From positions 1 through 34,229 of the forward strand of contig CANBTO010000001.1 of NCBI GenBank assembly GCA_947372405.1: 34,229 bases of DNA, read 5' to 3'. The notes below the pieces were generated by a model. It saw only the letters and a program-made list of their open reading frames with translations, made no database searches and was not told where the DNA came from. The position numbers and the translations under genes are program-made. This stretch comes from Verrucomicrobiaceae bacterium. GTDB lineage: Bacteria; Verrucomicrobiota; Verrucomicrobiae; Verrucomicrobiales; Akkermansiaceae. This document shows positions 1-8,936 of the stretch, one piece after another. Positions within the stretch are counted from its first letter, which is position 1. Each line of letters begins with the position of its first letter.

Positions 1-2
1 CC

Positions 3-269
3 GTGGGGGAAATCCAGAATCTCAAAACCGGCGATCTCTACGCATTGGTCTGCATGGAATGCAAGACCGTCACGGTCAAGAAATTCGCCGACACAAAGGA
101 AGTGGAGGCGCTGTGCCATGACGGCGGCACGATGCACTGCGATGCCTGCAAAAAACAGGCGACCGTCAAATTCATAAGCCCCTCCAGCAAGGGATCCGAG
201 TCTCAAAAAGTGATGTATGTGAATGTTGATGGAAAAGAATGCATGTTCATGGTCTCCGTGAAGGATTGA
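3..269 (+). CDS. Small double-CxxC (zinc-ribbon-like) protein, possibly 5' truncated
   Basis: I do not recognise a named family. The 88-residue product has two CxxC pairs, Cys17/Cys20 and Cys46/Cys49, plus Cys38 and nearby histidines, which suggests a zinc-ribbon-like or other soft-metal site. There is no signal peptide, so it is probably cytoplasmic. The reading frame opens with a GTG at base 3, but only two bases lie upstream. The gene may therefore start outside the window, and no ribosome site can be judged. It precedes a heavy-metal resistance block in the same direction, so a metal-related role is plausible but is inferred only from position and cysteines. The sequence after its stop, 270-440, is non-coding. 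Confidence 0.6.
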   Translation: MGEIQNLKTGDLYALVCMECKTVTVKKFADTKEVEALCHDGGTMHCDACKKQATVKFISPSSKGSESQKVMYVNVDGKECMFMVSVKD

Positions 270-331
270 TCCAGGAACACCCGCACCCTTGCAAACCCGC
301 CCGAAGGCACGCTTCAAATAAAACGGATTTA

Positions 332-355
332 TTCAAGGGTTTCGTCAAGGGCCGG
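332..355 (+). promoter_or_regulatory. Shared upstream element, copy 1 (TTCAAGGGTTT-N9-CCGG)
   Basis: TTCAAGGGTTT at 332-342 is followed after nine bases by CCGG at 352-355, about 85 bases before the small secreted protein gene at 441. The same two blocks with the same spacing occur at 783-806 before the next gene. This could be an extracytoplasmic-function sigma promoter or a metal-regulator site. That reading rests on the repeat alone. Confidence 0.3.
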
Positions 356-440
356 TTTAATAACTCATACAGCCGGACTCAAGTCCCCGATCGTAAAAAG
401 CTTGGGGGTCCGGCGACAAGAAACACAACCGAAAAAAGCA

Positions 441-656
441 ATGAAAACCACAATGAACATCGCCATGATCGTCTCCGCTCTCACCATCGGCTTCGCCGGC
501 TCTTTGTCCGCCTCCACTCCCGGCAAGCATGCGTTTGATGAAGCCGGCCCGCACATGCATGTCTCCAAGAGCACGGCATACTCGTCAGGCGCTTCACAAA
601 CGTTGATCACGCATGTCGGCGCTCCAGGCAAGGGTCTCGACATCAGTGGCAAATGA
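441..656 (+). CDS. Small secreted protein of unknown function
   Basis: The 71-residue product begins with a lysine followed by a hydrophobic stretch and an Ala-Ser-rich cleavage region near residues 24-26, a clear signal peptide. The mature part of about 45 residues is rich in His, Ser and Gly (several His within residues 30-41) and has no recognised domain or cysteine. I chose the ATG at 441 because it sits directly before the signal peptide. An in-frame earlier start at 402 would add charged residues that spoil it. A Rho-independent terminator follows at about 702, so this gene looks like its own transcription unit. Given the neighbours and the histidines, a periplasmic metal-related role is possible but unproven. 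Confidence 0.55.
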   Translation: MKTTMNIAMIVSALTIGFAGSLSASTPGKHAFDEAGPHMHVSKSTAYSSGASQTLITHVGAPGKGLDISGK

Positions 657-701
657 TGCATCCGGCGTTGGGCGACACCGCCTGACCCATCCAAACACAA
701 G

Positions 702-737
702 CGCCCGGTGGCACACAGCCCCCGGGCGGTTTGTTTT
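702..737 (+). terminator. Rho-independent terminator
   Basis: A perfect seven-base GC stem is formed by CGCCCGG at 702-708 and CCGGGCG at 722-728, with a 13-base loop that can pair further. It is followed at once by a T-rich run (GTTTGTTTT). It ends the unit carrying the small secreted protein gene and separates it from the metal efflux operon. Confidence 0.75.
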
Positions 738-782
738 CCACTTTTGAGGGTTTCATCTGGAAAAAACAACGGGGAAATAATT

Positions 783-806
783 TTCAAGGGTTTGCCGCTT
801 CCCCGG
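783..806 (+). promoter_or_regulatory. Shared upstream element, copy 2 (TTCAAGGGTTT-N9-CCGG)
   Basis: TTCAAGGGTTT at 783-793 and CCGG at 803-806 repeat the pair seen at 332-355 with the same nine-base gap, here about 50 bases before the start of the metal-binding protein gene at 858. A related GAGGGTTT lies just upstream near 746-753. Probably the promoter or operator of the efflux operon, inferred from repetition and position. Confidence 0.3.
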
Positions 807-857
807 ACATCAACCGGATGAACGCGGGATCAACCGCTTCATCATCAACATTCGAAC

Positions 858-1142
858 ATGAAAACCATCATCTCTCTCGCCGCCCTGGCCATCTTCGCGA
901 TTCCCACGCTCCAAGCGGAGGAAGCCCCGAAGCCCGCCGAAAGCAAAGCCACACAAGACGCCGTGAAGCCTTACAAACCGGATGTCTGCATGGTGTCCGA
1001 TGAAAAACTCGGTGAAATGGGCAAGCCGGTGGTCTTCGTCTATCAGGGTCAGGAAATCAAACTTTGCTGCAAGAGCTGCCGCAAGAAGTTCGACAAGGAT
1101 CCCGCGAAGTATCTGAAGAAGCTCGCTGAAGCCAGCAAGTAA
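858..1142 (+). CDS. Secreted YHS/TRASH-like metal-binding protein
   Basis: The 94-residue product has a signal peptide ending near Ala20 and a Lys/Pro-rich linker. A compact C-terminal domain follows, with Cys44 and a Cys70-Cys71-x-x-Cys74 cluster, followed by a Lys-rich helix containing the phrase FDKDPAKYL. The Cys...CC-x-x-C...F-x-x-x-P layout resembles the YHS and TRASH domains, which are often found near copper and heavy-metal pumps and are thought to bind metal ions in the periplasm. It is the first gene of a run of same-strand metal-related genes and lies 42 bases before the barrel protein gene. The start is fixed by the signal peptide. Role as a metal chaperone or sensor is inference. 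Confidence 0.75.
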   Translation: MKTIISLAALAIFAIPTLQAEEAPKPAESKATQDAVKPYKPDVCMVSDEKLGEMGKPVVFVYQGQEIKLCCKSCRKKFDKDPAKYLKKLAEASK

Positions 1143-1184
1143 CCCACCTCACCTCGAATTTGGAACTCACACAAAACCACACTG

Positions 1185-2051
1185 ATGAAAAAATCCCTGT
1201 TGCCTCTGTTATTGTCCGCCACTCCACTGCTTGCCGGCAGTCCGGCTCCCGCTCCAGCACCGCAAGCTGCATCCGAACAAGGCTGGACGCTCGGGCTTGA
1301 AACGCTCTCGATGCGCGCTTTTCAAGGAAACAACTCGTTCTCCGATGAGAACTATGACTTCGCCGGACGCGTCGCAGTGGGCTATCAGTTCAACAACGAC
1401 CTTTTCACCAAGTTGACCGCTTTTGGTTTTTCCCCTGGAGGAGACGACAAGTCGTTCACTGGATACTCGGACGATTTGGGCGGAACCGCCGCTTTCCAAC
1501 AGGCCTTCAACATGAAGGCGGCTTACATCGACTGGACGGTGGGCAGGAATTTCAAACCGTCAGCGGAGTTGACGCTGTCACCATCGCTGGGGTTGCGTTG
1601 GGCGTATTTTGACGAGAATTACCGTGAACACGTCGATGATGGCATGGGCGGCATCCACATTCACCACGAGCAGGTCAAGTATGACGGCCTCGGTCTGGTG
1701 GCAGGAGTGGACGGCACCCGCGCCTTGGGCAACGGGTTCTCGCTTTACGGCACGCTCAAGGCATCACTGCTTTACGGTCAGAACGACTATTCACGCAATG
1801 AGGGAATGGTGATGAGCGGTATGCCTCCCGACATCAGCCACGCAAGCCATGGCGATGACCATTGGGTGACCATTACGGAGCTTGGAATCGGCGCGCAGTA
1901 TGATTTCAGCTTCTATCAGATCGCGGCCAGTGTCCGTGCCGGTTTCGAAGGCCAGTTGTGGACCGGCATGGGCAACAGCCAGAGCGAAATGTCACTGAAC
2001 AGCAGCAACGAGTTCGCAGGCTTTGTGCTGGGTGCCAATTTCCGTTTCTGA
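1185..2051 (+). CDS. Outer-membrane beta-barrel protein in metal efflux operon
   Basis: The 288-residue product has a signal peptide (residues 1-17) and a Pro/Ala linker. The rest is alternating polar-hydrophobic, aromatic-rich strands typical of an outer-membrane beta barrel, ending in Phe-Arg-Phe. The terminal phenylalanine fits the BAM recognition signal. Two loops are rich in His and Asp, near residues 155-162 and 216-222, and could touch metal ions. I cannot assign a named porin family. Its place between a metal-binding secreted protein and the pump genes suggests a passive pore or sensor serving the same metal response. No transport specificity can be read from the sequence. Confidence 0.7.
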   Translation: MKKSLLPLLLSATPLLAGSPAPAPAPQAASEQGWTLGLETLSMRAFQGNNSFSDENYDFAGRVAVGYQFNNDLFTKLTAFGFSPGGDDKSFTGYSDDLGGTAAFQQAFNMKAAYIDWTVGRNFKPSAELTLSPSLGLRWAYFDENYREHVDDGMGGIHIHHEQVKYDGLGLVAGVDGTRALGNGFSLYGTLKASLLYGQNDYSRNEGMVMSGMPPDISHASHGDDHWVTITELGIGAQYDFSFYQIAASVRAGFEGQLWTGMGNSQSEMSLNSSNEFAGFVLGANFRF

Positions 2052-2113
2052 TTCCAGGAGTTTCCACAAAACACTTGGAACAAGCACCCGCCTCAATTAC
2101 TCTTATCAGCGTC

Positions 2114-2479
2114 ATGAACTTGAAAGCTGTCATCACCCTGCTGCTCGCGCTGGTTTTCCAGCTCGGCCAGGTGATGCCGGTCACAGCCGCCAACGCACCA
2201 TGCAAGCCGCACGCGGCTTCGTGTGGCTGCTGCAAGGCGGCCAAATCCTGCCATTGTGCGACCAACGGGGACTCTGGCCAGAAGCCGGCCCCTGTGCCGC
2301 TCAACAATGGATCCGTGTTGAAGATCACGGCCGCCAAGTCTTCTGAAACCAACGTTTTCGCGGATCCGCTTGTTGAAAGCGCGATGTCCGCCACCCATGT
2401 CACGGTTGAGCGCACCGGGCCCGCAGCGGGTTTCTCCGGCGTGCGGATGTCCGTGGCATTCTGCATGATCGTCATCTGA
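2114..2479 (+). CDS. Secreted cysteine-rich small protein of the efflux operon
   Basis: The 121-residue product starts with a signal peptide of about 26 residues. Right after the likely cleavage site comes a cysteine cluster (Cys30, 37, 39, 40, 46 and 48, with His33 and His47) well suited to bind soft metal ions. The remainder is low complexity and ends in a short hydrophobic tail that could dip into the membrane. The ATG at 2114 was chosen because it opens the signal peptide. Earlier in-frame starts run into the barrel gene. It precedes the TolC-like gene by 109 bases. I know of no characterised homologue. A periplasmic metal sponge or chaperone for the pump is inference. Confidence 0.6.
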   Translation: MNLKAVITLLLALVFQLGQVMPVTAANAPCKPHAASCGCCKAAKSCHCATNGDSGQKPAPVPLNNGSVLKITAAKSSETNVFADPLVESAMSATHVTVERTGPAAGFSGVRMSVAFCMIVI

Positions 2480-2588
2480 TCCGGCGTCTTCACAGGCGTA
2501 TTGCGCCCGCTCATCTCCACCGCCTCAGCGTGTGTTGTTAGAGCGGACCCACGGAACCTTTGTTTCCAAACCCGGAATCACATGACTC

Positions 2589-3833
2589 ATGCACTTCATC
2601 AAACAACTCCTTGTCGGCCTTGCTGTGGCCGGAAGCCTGCTCCACGCAGGCGAAACACAGCTTCTTGACGACGGTTTCCTCTCCCACATCCGTGCGGAGG
2701 CCGCGAAAAAACACCCTTCCGCAGTGGCGGGAAAACAACGTGCTGAAGCCGCCGCACAGGATATCAAGGCCGTCCGGCTGTGGGACGATCCCATGGTTGG
2801 CTTCGGCTTCATGGGCGCGAGCGAGATGATGCGCAACAGTGACGGAGACCTTCTCCCCAGCATCGAAGTGAAACTGCCCAAACCGGGCATGTATGCCGCC
2901 CAGCGCAGCAAGGCCGAGGCCATGCAGCGCGCCGAAATCGAAAACTCCCATGGCTCCGCTCTATCAGCCGGAGCCGAGGCCGCCCGCGGTGCCATCGAGC
3001 TTGCACTTGCCGATGAATCCATCGAGCTCCAGCAGTCCCAGATCACCTGGCTCGCCGCCATGACGGAAAGCGCCAGACAAATGGCGGTCGATCCGATGAA
3101 CACCAGCAGCGACGCCCTGCGCATGGAAACCGAACTCGCCAAGGACCAGCAGATGCTCGACGCCGCCCGCAGAAGCCGCGATGGCTTTGCAAAGAAACTC
3201 AATCTAACACTAGGCCGTCCGCTCGAATCGCCATGGCCCGTTTTGAAACTTCCCGCCTCGCCGCCACCCGTGCCCGTCGCGCAGGCCGAGATCGCCCGCA
3301 TTCCCCACGCGAACCCGAAGGTCCGCTCGATGAAGGAGATGGCAGGTGCCGCCAAGGCTGAAACCCGCATGGCGGACCGTGAGAAACTGCCGGAAGTGTC
3401 AGTCGGCGTGGATTCAGCCATCTACTCCCGAACCGGAGACATCCGCAGCACAACCGTCGGTCTCAAGATCACCTTGCCATGGTTCAACGAGGGTTCTTAC
3501 AAGGCGAAGATCGACGCCGCTCGCAGCCGCGAGCTTTCCTCGGCCAACGACGTGGAAACCATGCGCCGCGAGGTCGCCGGCATGGTTCTGTCCGCAGCCA
3601 CGGAGGCCTCGAACGCGGCCGCACAGGCCCGCGCTTATTCCGGCGGCATCCATGACAAGGCCCAGCTGACCACCAAGACCATCGAGTCCTCATGGGTCAG
3701 TTCGAAGGCCCCGCTAACAGACCTGCTCGATTCAGCCCGCACGCTTTTTTCCATCCGCCTCGAACAGCGCCGCATGATCGCCATGGAACTGGCCGCGCTC
3801 GAAGAACTCCACACCCTCGTCCCCAACCGCTGA
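2589..3833 (+). CDS. TolC-family outer-membrane channel of the metal efflux pump (CusC-like)
   Basis: The 414-residue product has a signal peptide (residues 1-20). Two long Ala/Glu/Lys/Arg-rich helical halves follow, typical of the outer-membrane efflux protein fold, in which three subunits form a beta barrel plus a periplasmic helical tunnel. In tripartite pumps this channel takes substrate from the adaptor-permease pair to the outside. The stop is only four bases before the start of the adaptor gene, so the two are surely co-transcribed and probably translationally coupled. The length is on the short side for the family but not truncated. Substrate is set by the permease, which carries Cu/Ag-type methionines, so a CusC-like role is inferred from context. 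Confidence 0.85.
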   Translation: MHFIKQLLVGLAVAGSLLHAGETQLLDDGFLSHIRAEAAKKHPSAVAGKQRAEAAAQDIKAVRLWDDPMVGFGFMGASEMMRNSDGDLLPSIEVKLPKPGMYAAQRSKAEAMQRAEIENSHGSALSAGAEAARGAIELALADESIELQQSQITWLAAMTESARQMAVDPMNTSSDALRMETELAKDQQMLDAARRSRDGFAKKLNLTLGRPLESPWPVLKLPASPPPVPVAQAEIARIPHANPKVRSMKEMAGAAKAETRMADREKLPEVSVGVDSAIYSRTGDIRSTTVGLKITLPWFNEGSYKAKIDAARSRELSSANDVETMRREVAGMVLSAATEASNAAAQARAYSGGIHDKAQLTTKTIESSWVSSKAPLTDLLDSARTLFSIRLEQRRMIAMELAALEELHTLVPNR

Positions 3834-3837
3834 TGCC

Positions 3838-5544
3838 ATGAAAACATTCCTCACCATCCTGTTGACGGCAGCCCTCGCGGCGTCCGCCACCTGGTTCGCC
3901 CTGCGCAAAGCAGACATCACGTCCATGCCAGGCGCGGCCGCCACCGAACGCAAGGTGCTCTTCTATCAGAGCCCGATGCATCCCTGGATCAAGAGCGACA
4001 AGCCCGGCCGCTGCACGATCTGCGGCATGGAGCTGGTCCCGATCTATCAAGGCGAGAAAGGCCTCGACGAATCCGCTGGCGGCAAGGTCGTGGCGCTCAC
4101 CCAGAACCAGATCCAGGTGCTGCACGTGCAGACCGCGGAGGTGAAAACCCGCCCGCTCGTGCGCTCTCTCGCGGTCGCCGGCTCCATCGACGACAACAAC
4201 ATGCGCCACCGCATCATCTCCGCCTACACCGACGGCCGCGTGGACAAACTCCACGTGGACTGCATCGGCGCGGAAGTGATCGAAGGCCAGCCGCTTGCGG
4301 ATATCTACAGCCCCACGCTGCTCCAGGCGGAACGGGAATATCGCCAACTCCAGGGTGAACTTCGCAAGAACGCCGCACTCAGGTTGCGCCAGATGGGACT
4401 CACACCCGCACAGATCGAAACACTCGACCAAAAACCCGCGGACTCGCTCACCACACAGATTCTCTCGCCGATGAGCGGCACTGTTGTTTCAAAAACCATC
4501 TATGAGGGCCAATATTTCTCAACCGGCCAGGATCTGCTCGAAATCGGTGATTTCTCGACGATGTGGCTCATGGTCCGGATTTACGAGCAGGATCTGTCAT
4601 GGATCAAAACCGGTCTCACGGTCAGGGTCACCACCCCCTCTGTGCCGGGGAAAACCTTCTCAGGCAAGATCGCCTTCATCAATCCGAACTTCGATGAAGC
4701 CACCCGCTCCACTGATGTACGCGTGGAATTGGAGAACCCGCTCGTCAATGGCAAACGTGAACTGCTCCACCGCCTCTATGCCGAGGGCGTCGTCGAGCTC
4801 GATGCACCGTCGGTTCTAACGGTTCCGCGTTCCGCAGTGATCCAGACCGGCCCGGAAGCCGTGGTTTACATCGATCAGGGAGGCGGGGTTTACGCGCACA
4901 CCGTAGTCAAAACCGGTCGCCGCGGGGACTCGCTGGTCGAGGTTCTGTCAGGTCTCAAGGAGGGCGACAAGGTGGTCACCAACGGCAACCTGCTCATCGA
5001 CGGCCAGGCGGAAATGAACCGCTCGTTCATGGAGCCGGTGGAAACCGAAATGCCTGCCGCTGCCCAAACCGCCATCCCCGCTCCTGCAACCGCCGGCTTG
5101 AACGAACCGCAGAAGCAATCCATCGCCGAATTCCTCAAGGTTGCGGATGCGATGGCCGCCGCTCTCGCTGCCGATGATCTAACGGCATTCAAGACGGCAA
5201 GCGAGCCGGCGATGATGACCACCGGTGCCATGATCGAACTGTTGCGGCCGAACGTGGGGAACCTCGATGCGCTCGATGCCGCGCGGCATATCCACGGCAT
5301 CGCGGATCTGAAGGAGGCCAGGGCGGCGTTCCTCAAACTCTCGATGGCGGGAACCGCCGCACTGGAACCCCTGCGCAAGAAGGGTGAAACACCGGATTTC
5401 AAGATCTATGAATGTGCCATGGTGGGCCAGGCCGTGCCCGGAGCGGCTAAAAAAGGCCGCTGGATCCAGAGTGCCGGTCGCGAAATGCGCAATCCGTTCT
5501 TCGGCAAGGAAATGTCTGACTGCGGTGAGGAAATCAAACGTTAG
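3838..5544 (+). CDS. cusB: CusB-like periplasmic adaptor with heavy-metal-binding domain and DUF3347-like tail
   Basis: The 568-residue membrane-fusion protein of an RND metal pump. It begins with a membrane anchor or signal (residues 3-21). Next comes a short heavy-metal-binding domain, residues 43-70, with a Met-His-Pro motif and a Cys-x-x-Cys-Gly-Met motif, typical of CusB-type adaptors. The lipoyl/hairpin and beta-barrel domains follow (about 90-390). The last 140 residues look like a DUF3347 domain, ending in an Asn-Pro-Phe-Phe-Gly-Lys-x-Met motif with nearby Cys residues, often found as separate metal-binding proteins or fused to such adaptors. It lies four bases after the TolC gene and 11 bases before the permease gene. 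It probably accepts metal and hands it to the permease. Confidence 0.9.
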   Translation: MKTFLTILLTAALAASATWFALRKADITSMPGAAATERKVLFYQSPMHPWIKSDKPGRCTICGMELVPIYQGEKGLDESAGGKVVALTQNQIQVLHVQTAEVKTRPLVRSLAVAGSIDDNNMRHRIISAYTDGRVDKLHVDCIGAEVIEGQPLADIYSPTLLQAEREYRQLQGELRKNAALRLRQMGLTPAQIETLDQKPADSLTTQILSPMSGTVVSKTIYEGQYFSTGQDLLEIGDFSTMWLMVRIYEQDLSWIKTGLTVRVTTPSVPGKTFSGKIAFINPNFDEATRSTDVRVELENPLVNGKRELLHRLYAEGVVELDAPSVLTVPRSAVIQTGPEAVVYIDQGGGVYAHTVVKTGRRGDSLVEVLSGLKEGDKVVTNGNLLIDGQAEMNRSFMEPVETEMPAAAQTAIPAPATAGLNEPQKQSIAEFLKVADAMAAALAADDLTAFKTASEPAMMTTGAMIELLRPNVGNLDALDAARHIHGIADLKEARAAFLKLSMAGTAALEPLRKKGETPDFKIYECAMVGQAVPGAAKKGRWIQSAGREMRNPFFGKEMSDCGEEIKR

Positions 5545-5555
5545 AAACACGGGTC

Positions 5556-8500
5556 ATGATCGAAAAAATCATCGAATGGAGTCTGAAGAACCGCTTCCTC
5601 GTCATCTGCGGGGCGCTGCTGCTCATCGCCCTTGGCGTCCGCGCCATCTACCTGACGCCGGTGGACGCGATCCCGGATCTAACTGAAAACCAGGTGCTCG
5701 TCTATGCGGACTGGATGGGACGCAGCCCGCAGGAAGTCGAGGACCAAGTGACCTTTCCGCTGACTACGGGCCTGCAGGGGCTTGCGGGCGTGAAGGAAGT
5801 GCGCGCCACCTCGATGTTCGGTTTCTCGCTCGCGACCATCATCTTCGAGGACAAGATCGACACCTACTTCGCCCGTGCCCGCGTGCTGGAGCGCCTGAAC
5901 TATCTCCAAGGCTCGATGCCCGAGGGGGTGAAACCCCAACTCGGGCCGGATGCTTCCGGTCTCGGCTGGGTCTATCAGTATTATCTCCACGTAGATCCGG
6001 AGAAGGCGAAGGACGGCGGATACGATCTCGCGCAACTCCGCTCGTTGCAGGACTGGTATGTCCGCTACCAGCTTGCCAGCGTGCAGGGCGTAGCGGAAGT
6101 GGCGAGCATCGGCGGATTTGTGAAACAGTATCAGGTTGAGCTTTCATCCACCAAGATGCGCGCCGCCAACGTCACGATGATGGAGGTGCTTGCCGCGGTG
6201 CAGAACGCCAACCTCAACGTCGGTGGAAAAACCGTGGAGGAAAACGGCGCGGAGTTCGTGCTGCGCGGCATCGGGCTGGTCACCAGTCCGGAGGATCTCG
6301 AACTCGTCACGGTCAAGGCCGTGGATGGCACGCCGATCTATCTGAAGGACATCGCCCAGATCCAGATCGGCGGGGACTACCGCCGCGGTGCTCTGGATCT
6401 CAACGGCCAGGAGGCCGTCGGCGGCACGGTTGTCATGCGCACCGGCGAGAATGCCAAAGCCGTCATCGAGCGGGTGAAGGAGAAGATCAATGAAATTTCC
6501 GGAAGCCTGCCACCGGGCGTGACCATCCGTCCGTTCTATGACCGCAGCGAGCTGATCGACCGCACCATCGACACGCTCAAGCACGCGCTCGTCGAGGAGA
6601 TCATCCTGGTCACGCTCGCCCACGTCATATTCCTCTGGCACTTCCGCAGCATCCTCATCGTCACGCTGCCGTTGCCGGTCTCGATCCTGATTTCCTTCAT
6701 GCTGATGAAGGAGTTCGGCATCACCAGCAACATCATGTCCCTGACGGGAATCGCCATCGCCATCGGCGTGCTGGTGGACGCAGCCATCGTGGTGACGGAA
6801 AACGTCATCCGGCATTGTGAAAAGGCGGAGGACGAAAAAGGCCGCGCGTTGACCCGCAGGGAGACATGGGAAACCACGCTGGCCGCCTGCAAACAGGTGG
6901 GCCGCCCGATTTTCTTCGCGATGGCGATTATCATCCTCGCCTTCGTGCCGGTGTTCGCGCTCACCGGGCAGGAAGGCAAGCTGTTCCATCCGCTGGCCTT
7001 CACCAAGACCTTCGCGATGATCGGCTCGACGCTGTTGGCCGTCACGCTGGTTCCGGTGTTGTGCTCGCTGCTGGTGCGCGGGCCGTTCCATTCCGAGGAC
7101 AAGAACATCGTGATGAAGTTCCTGCTCAAGTTATATGAACCGACACTCAACTGGGCGCTCAACCACCGCAAGACCGTCATCACCCTGGCGATGATGATCC
7201 TGTCGTTCGCGCTGCTAGAAGCCTTCGGTCTGCCACGCGCCACGGTGAAGCAGATCCGCGATGCGGGCTATCCGCGGGTCGCCGGAATCGTCACCGGCTT
7301 TGGCAAGGAGTTCATGCCACCGCTCAACGAGGGCAGCCTGCTCTACATGCCGGTGATGATGCCTAAAACCGGGCTCAAGGAAATCCAGCGCGTCATGTCG
7401 TGGCAGGACAAGGTCATCGCCGGGACACCGGAGGTGGAAACCGTGGCCGGCAAACTCGGGCGTTTCGAAACCGCCACCGATCCGGCGCCGACGGAGATGC
7501 TGGAGACCACCATCATGCTCAAACCGGAATACATCCCGGACGGAAGGTTCAGCGTGAAACGCAATCCCGCCTGGCGCGAGGGCATGACCATCGACAAACT
7601 AAAGGCCGAGCTAACAGACAAGATGAAGCAGGTGCCCGGCTACGTGCCCGCCTTGCTGCAACCCATCGAAAACCGCATCCTGATGCTATACACCGGCATC
7701 CGTGCGCAGGTCGGCGTGAAGATCTACGGCGACAACCTTGATGCCATCCAGCGCAAGGCCTTCGAGGTCGAGAAAATCATCAAGGGCATCGATGGCGCAT
7801 CGGGCGTTTCTCCTTCACGCGTGCAGGGAAAACCCTATCTCAACATCGAGGTGGACCGCAAGGCCATGGCCCGTTACGGCATGAGTGCCAAGGACGTGCT
7901 GGACGCGGTGGAAATCGCCATCGGCGGCAAGAACGTCAGCACCACCATCGAAGGCCGCCAGCGCTTCCCCATCCAGATCCGCGTCGAGCGCGACGAACGC
8001 GACGACATCGACAAGCTCAGCCGCATCCTCATCGCGGCGAGGCCCGGCATGAGCCCGCAGCCCGCAGCCCCGCAATCCGGCGCGCCGGTGATGGGCGGCG
8101 GGGCATCCGCTCCAGCGGCGGCCCAGGCCAGCGATGGTTCCAAGGTCCCCTACATCCCGCTCGGCATGGTCGCCAAGATCACGCGTGGCATCGGTGCGAA
8201 CGAGATCGCTTCAGAAAACGGGCGGCTGCGGAGTTATGTGCAGGCCAACGTGCAGGACCGCGATCTTGGTGGTTTCGTCCAGGAGGTGGAGCAGAAACTC
8301 AAGACCGTGAACTGGGAGGGCATGACCTGGAAGATGACCGGCGAATATGAAAACCAGCGCCGCTTCGTGCAAACCATGGTGATCGTGTTTCCCATCGTTC
8401 TGTTAGTCATCTTCGTGCTGCTCTACATCGTCTATCACAGCGCGCTGGAGGCGGCGCACGTCATGCTCGCCGTACCATTCGCGCTGAGCGGCGGCGTGCT

Positions 8501-8936
8501 GCTGCAGAAGCTTTCAGGTTATAATTTCAACGGCGCGGTATGGGTCGGTTACATCGCGCTCTTCGGCACCGCCGTGCAGACCGGGGTGGTGATGGTCGTC
8601 TATCTGGAGGAAACCGTGAAAGCCCGCATGGCGGAAAAAGGCGCGTTGTTCAACAGCACCGATCTCATGCAGGCGGTGAAGGACGGTGCGCGTCTCCGAC
8701 TCCGCCCGAAAGTCATGACGGTGGCCACCATCGTCGCCAGCCTGCTGCCCATCACGTGGAGCCACCGCCAGGGCGCGGAAGTCATGAAACCACTCGCCAC
8801 ACCAGTCATCGGCGGCATGATATCAAGTCTGATCCACATCCTGATCGTCACGCCCGTGATCTTCCTCTGGCTGCGCGAACGCGAGCTGAAGAAAGGCCGC
8901 CTTAGCGAGTCGCTCGGGCAGGATGCCGACGTTTGA
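5556..8936 (+). CDS. cusA: CusA-like heavy-metal RND efflux permease
   Basis: The 1126-residue inner-membrane proton-driven pump of the HME-RND family, which exports metal ions through the adaptor and TolC channel. It has the usual plan: TM1 at residues 13-30, a large periplasmic loop, a block of TM helices with the acidic TM4 motif (Gly-Val-Leu-Val-Asp-Ala, near residue 407), a second periplasmic loop, and a final TM block. Three methionines sit where the CusA Cu(I)/Ag(I) triad lies: Met598 in a Leu-Leu-Tyr-Met motif, Met648 in Pro-Thr-Glu-Met-Leu-Glu, and Met710 in Ile-Leu-Met-Leu. This supports monovalent copper/silver over zinc or cobalt. A Pro/Ala/Gly-rich stretch near residues 828-860 looks like an extended loop. 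Its stop codon touches that of the convergent transpeptidase gene. Confidence 0.93.
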   Translation: MIEKIIEWSLKNRFLVICGALLLIALGVRAIYLTPVDAIPDLTENQVLVYADWMGRSPQEVEDQVTFPLTTGLQGLAGVKEVRATSMFGFSLATIIFEDKIDTYFARARVLERLNYLQGSMPEGVKPQLGPDASGLGWVYQYYLHVDPEKAKDGGYDLAQLRSLQDWYVRYQLASVQGVAEVASIGGFVKQYQVELSSTKMRAANVTMMEVLAAVQNANLNVGGKTVEENGAEFVLRGIGLVTSPEDLELVTVKAVDGTPIYLKDIAQIQIGGDYRRGALDLNGQEAVGGTVVMRTGENAKAVIERVKEKINEISGSLPPGVTIRPFYDRSELIDRTIDTLKHALVEEIILVTLAHVIFLWHFRSILIVTLPLPVSILISFMLMKEFGITSNIMSLTGIAIAIGVLVDAAIVVTENVIRHCEKAEDEKGRALTRRETWETTLAACKQVGRPIFFAMAIIILAFVPVFALTGQEGKLFHPLAFTKTFAMIGSTLLAVTLVPVLCSLLVRGPFHSEDKNIVMKFLLKLYEPTLNWALNHRKTVITLAMMILSFALLEAFGLPRATVKQIRDAGYPRVAGIVTGFGKEFMPPLNEGSLLYMPVMMPKTGLKEIQRVMSWQDKVIAGTPEVETVAGKLGRFETATDPAPTEMLETTIMLKPEYIPDGRFSVKRNPAWREGMTIDKLKAELTDKMKQVPGYVPALLQPIENRILMLYTGIRAQVGVKIYGDNLDAIQRKAFEVEKIIKGIDGASGVSPSRVQGKPYLNIEVDRKAMARYGMSAKDVLDAVEIAIGGKNVSTTIEGRQRFPIQIRVERDERDDIDKLSRILIAARPGMSPQPAAPQSGAPVMGGGASAPAAAQASDGSKVPYIPLGMVAKITRGIGANEIASENGRLRSYVQANVQDRDLGGFVQEVEQKLKTVNWEGMTWKMTGEYENQRRFVQTMVIVFPIVLLVIFVLLYIVYHSALEAAHVMLAVPFALSGGVLLQKLSGYNFNGAVWVGYIALFGTAVQTGVVMVVYLEETVKARMAEKGALFNSTDLMQAVKDGARLRLRPKVMTVATIVASLLPITWSHRQGAEVMKPLATPVIGGMISSLIHILIVTPVIFLWLRERELKKGRLSESLGQDADV

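Noticed and set aside
2525..3421. A 298-codon antisense frame opposite the TolC-like gene
   Set aside because: It lies entirely opposite a clear efflux gene, and its Ser/Arg/Ala-rich composition is typical of a GC-rich complementary strand. No motif or ribosome site supports it.
6144..7091. A 315-codon antisense frame opposite cusA
   Set aside because: Extreme His, Asp and Arg composition and full overlap with a conserved permease mark it as a shadow.
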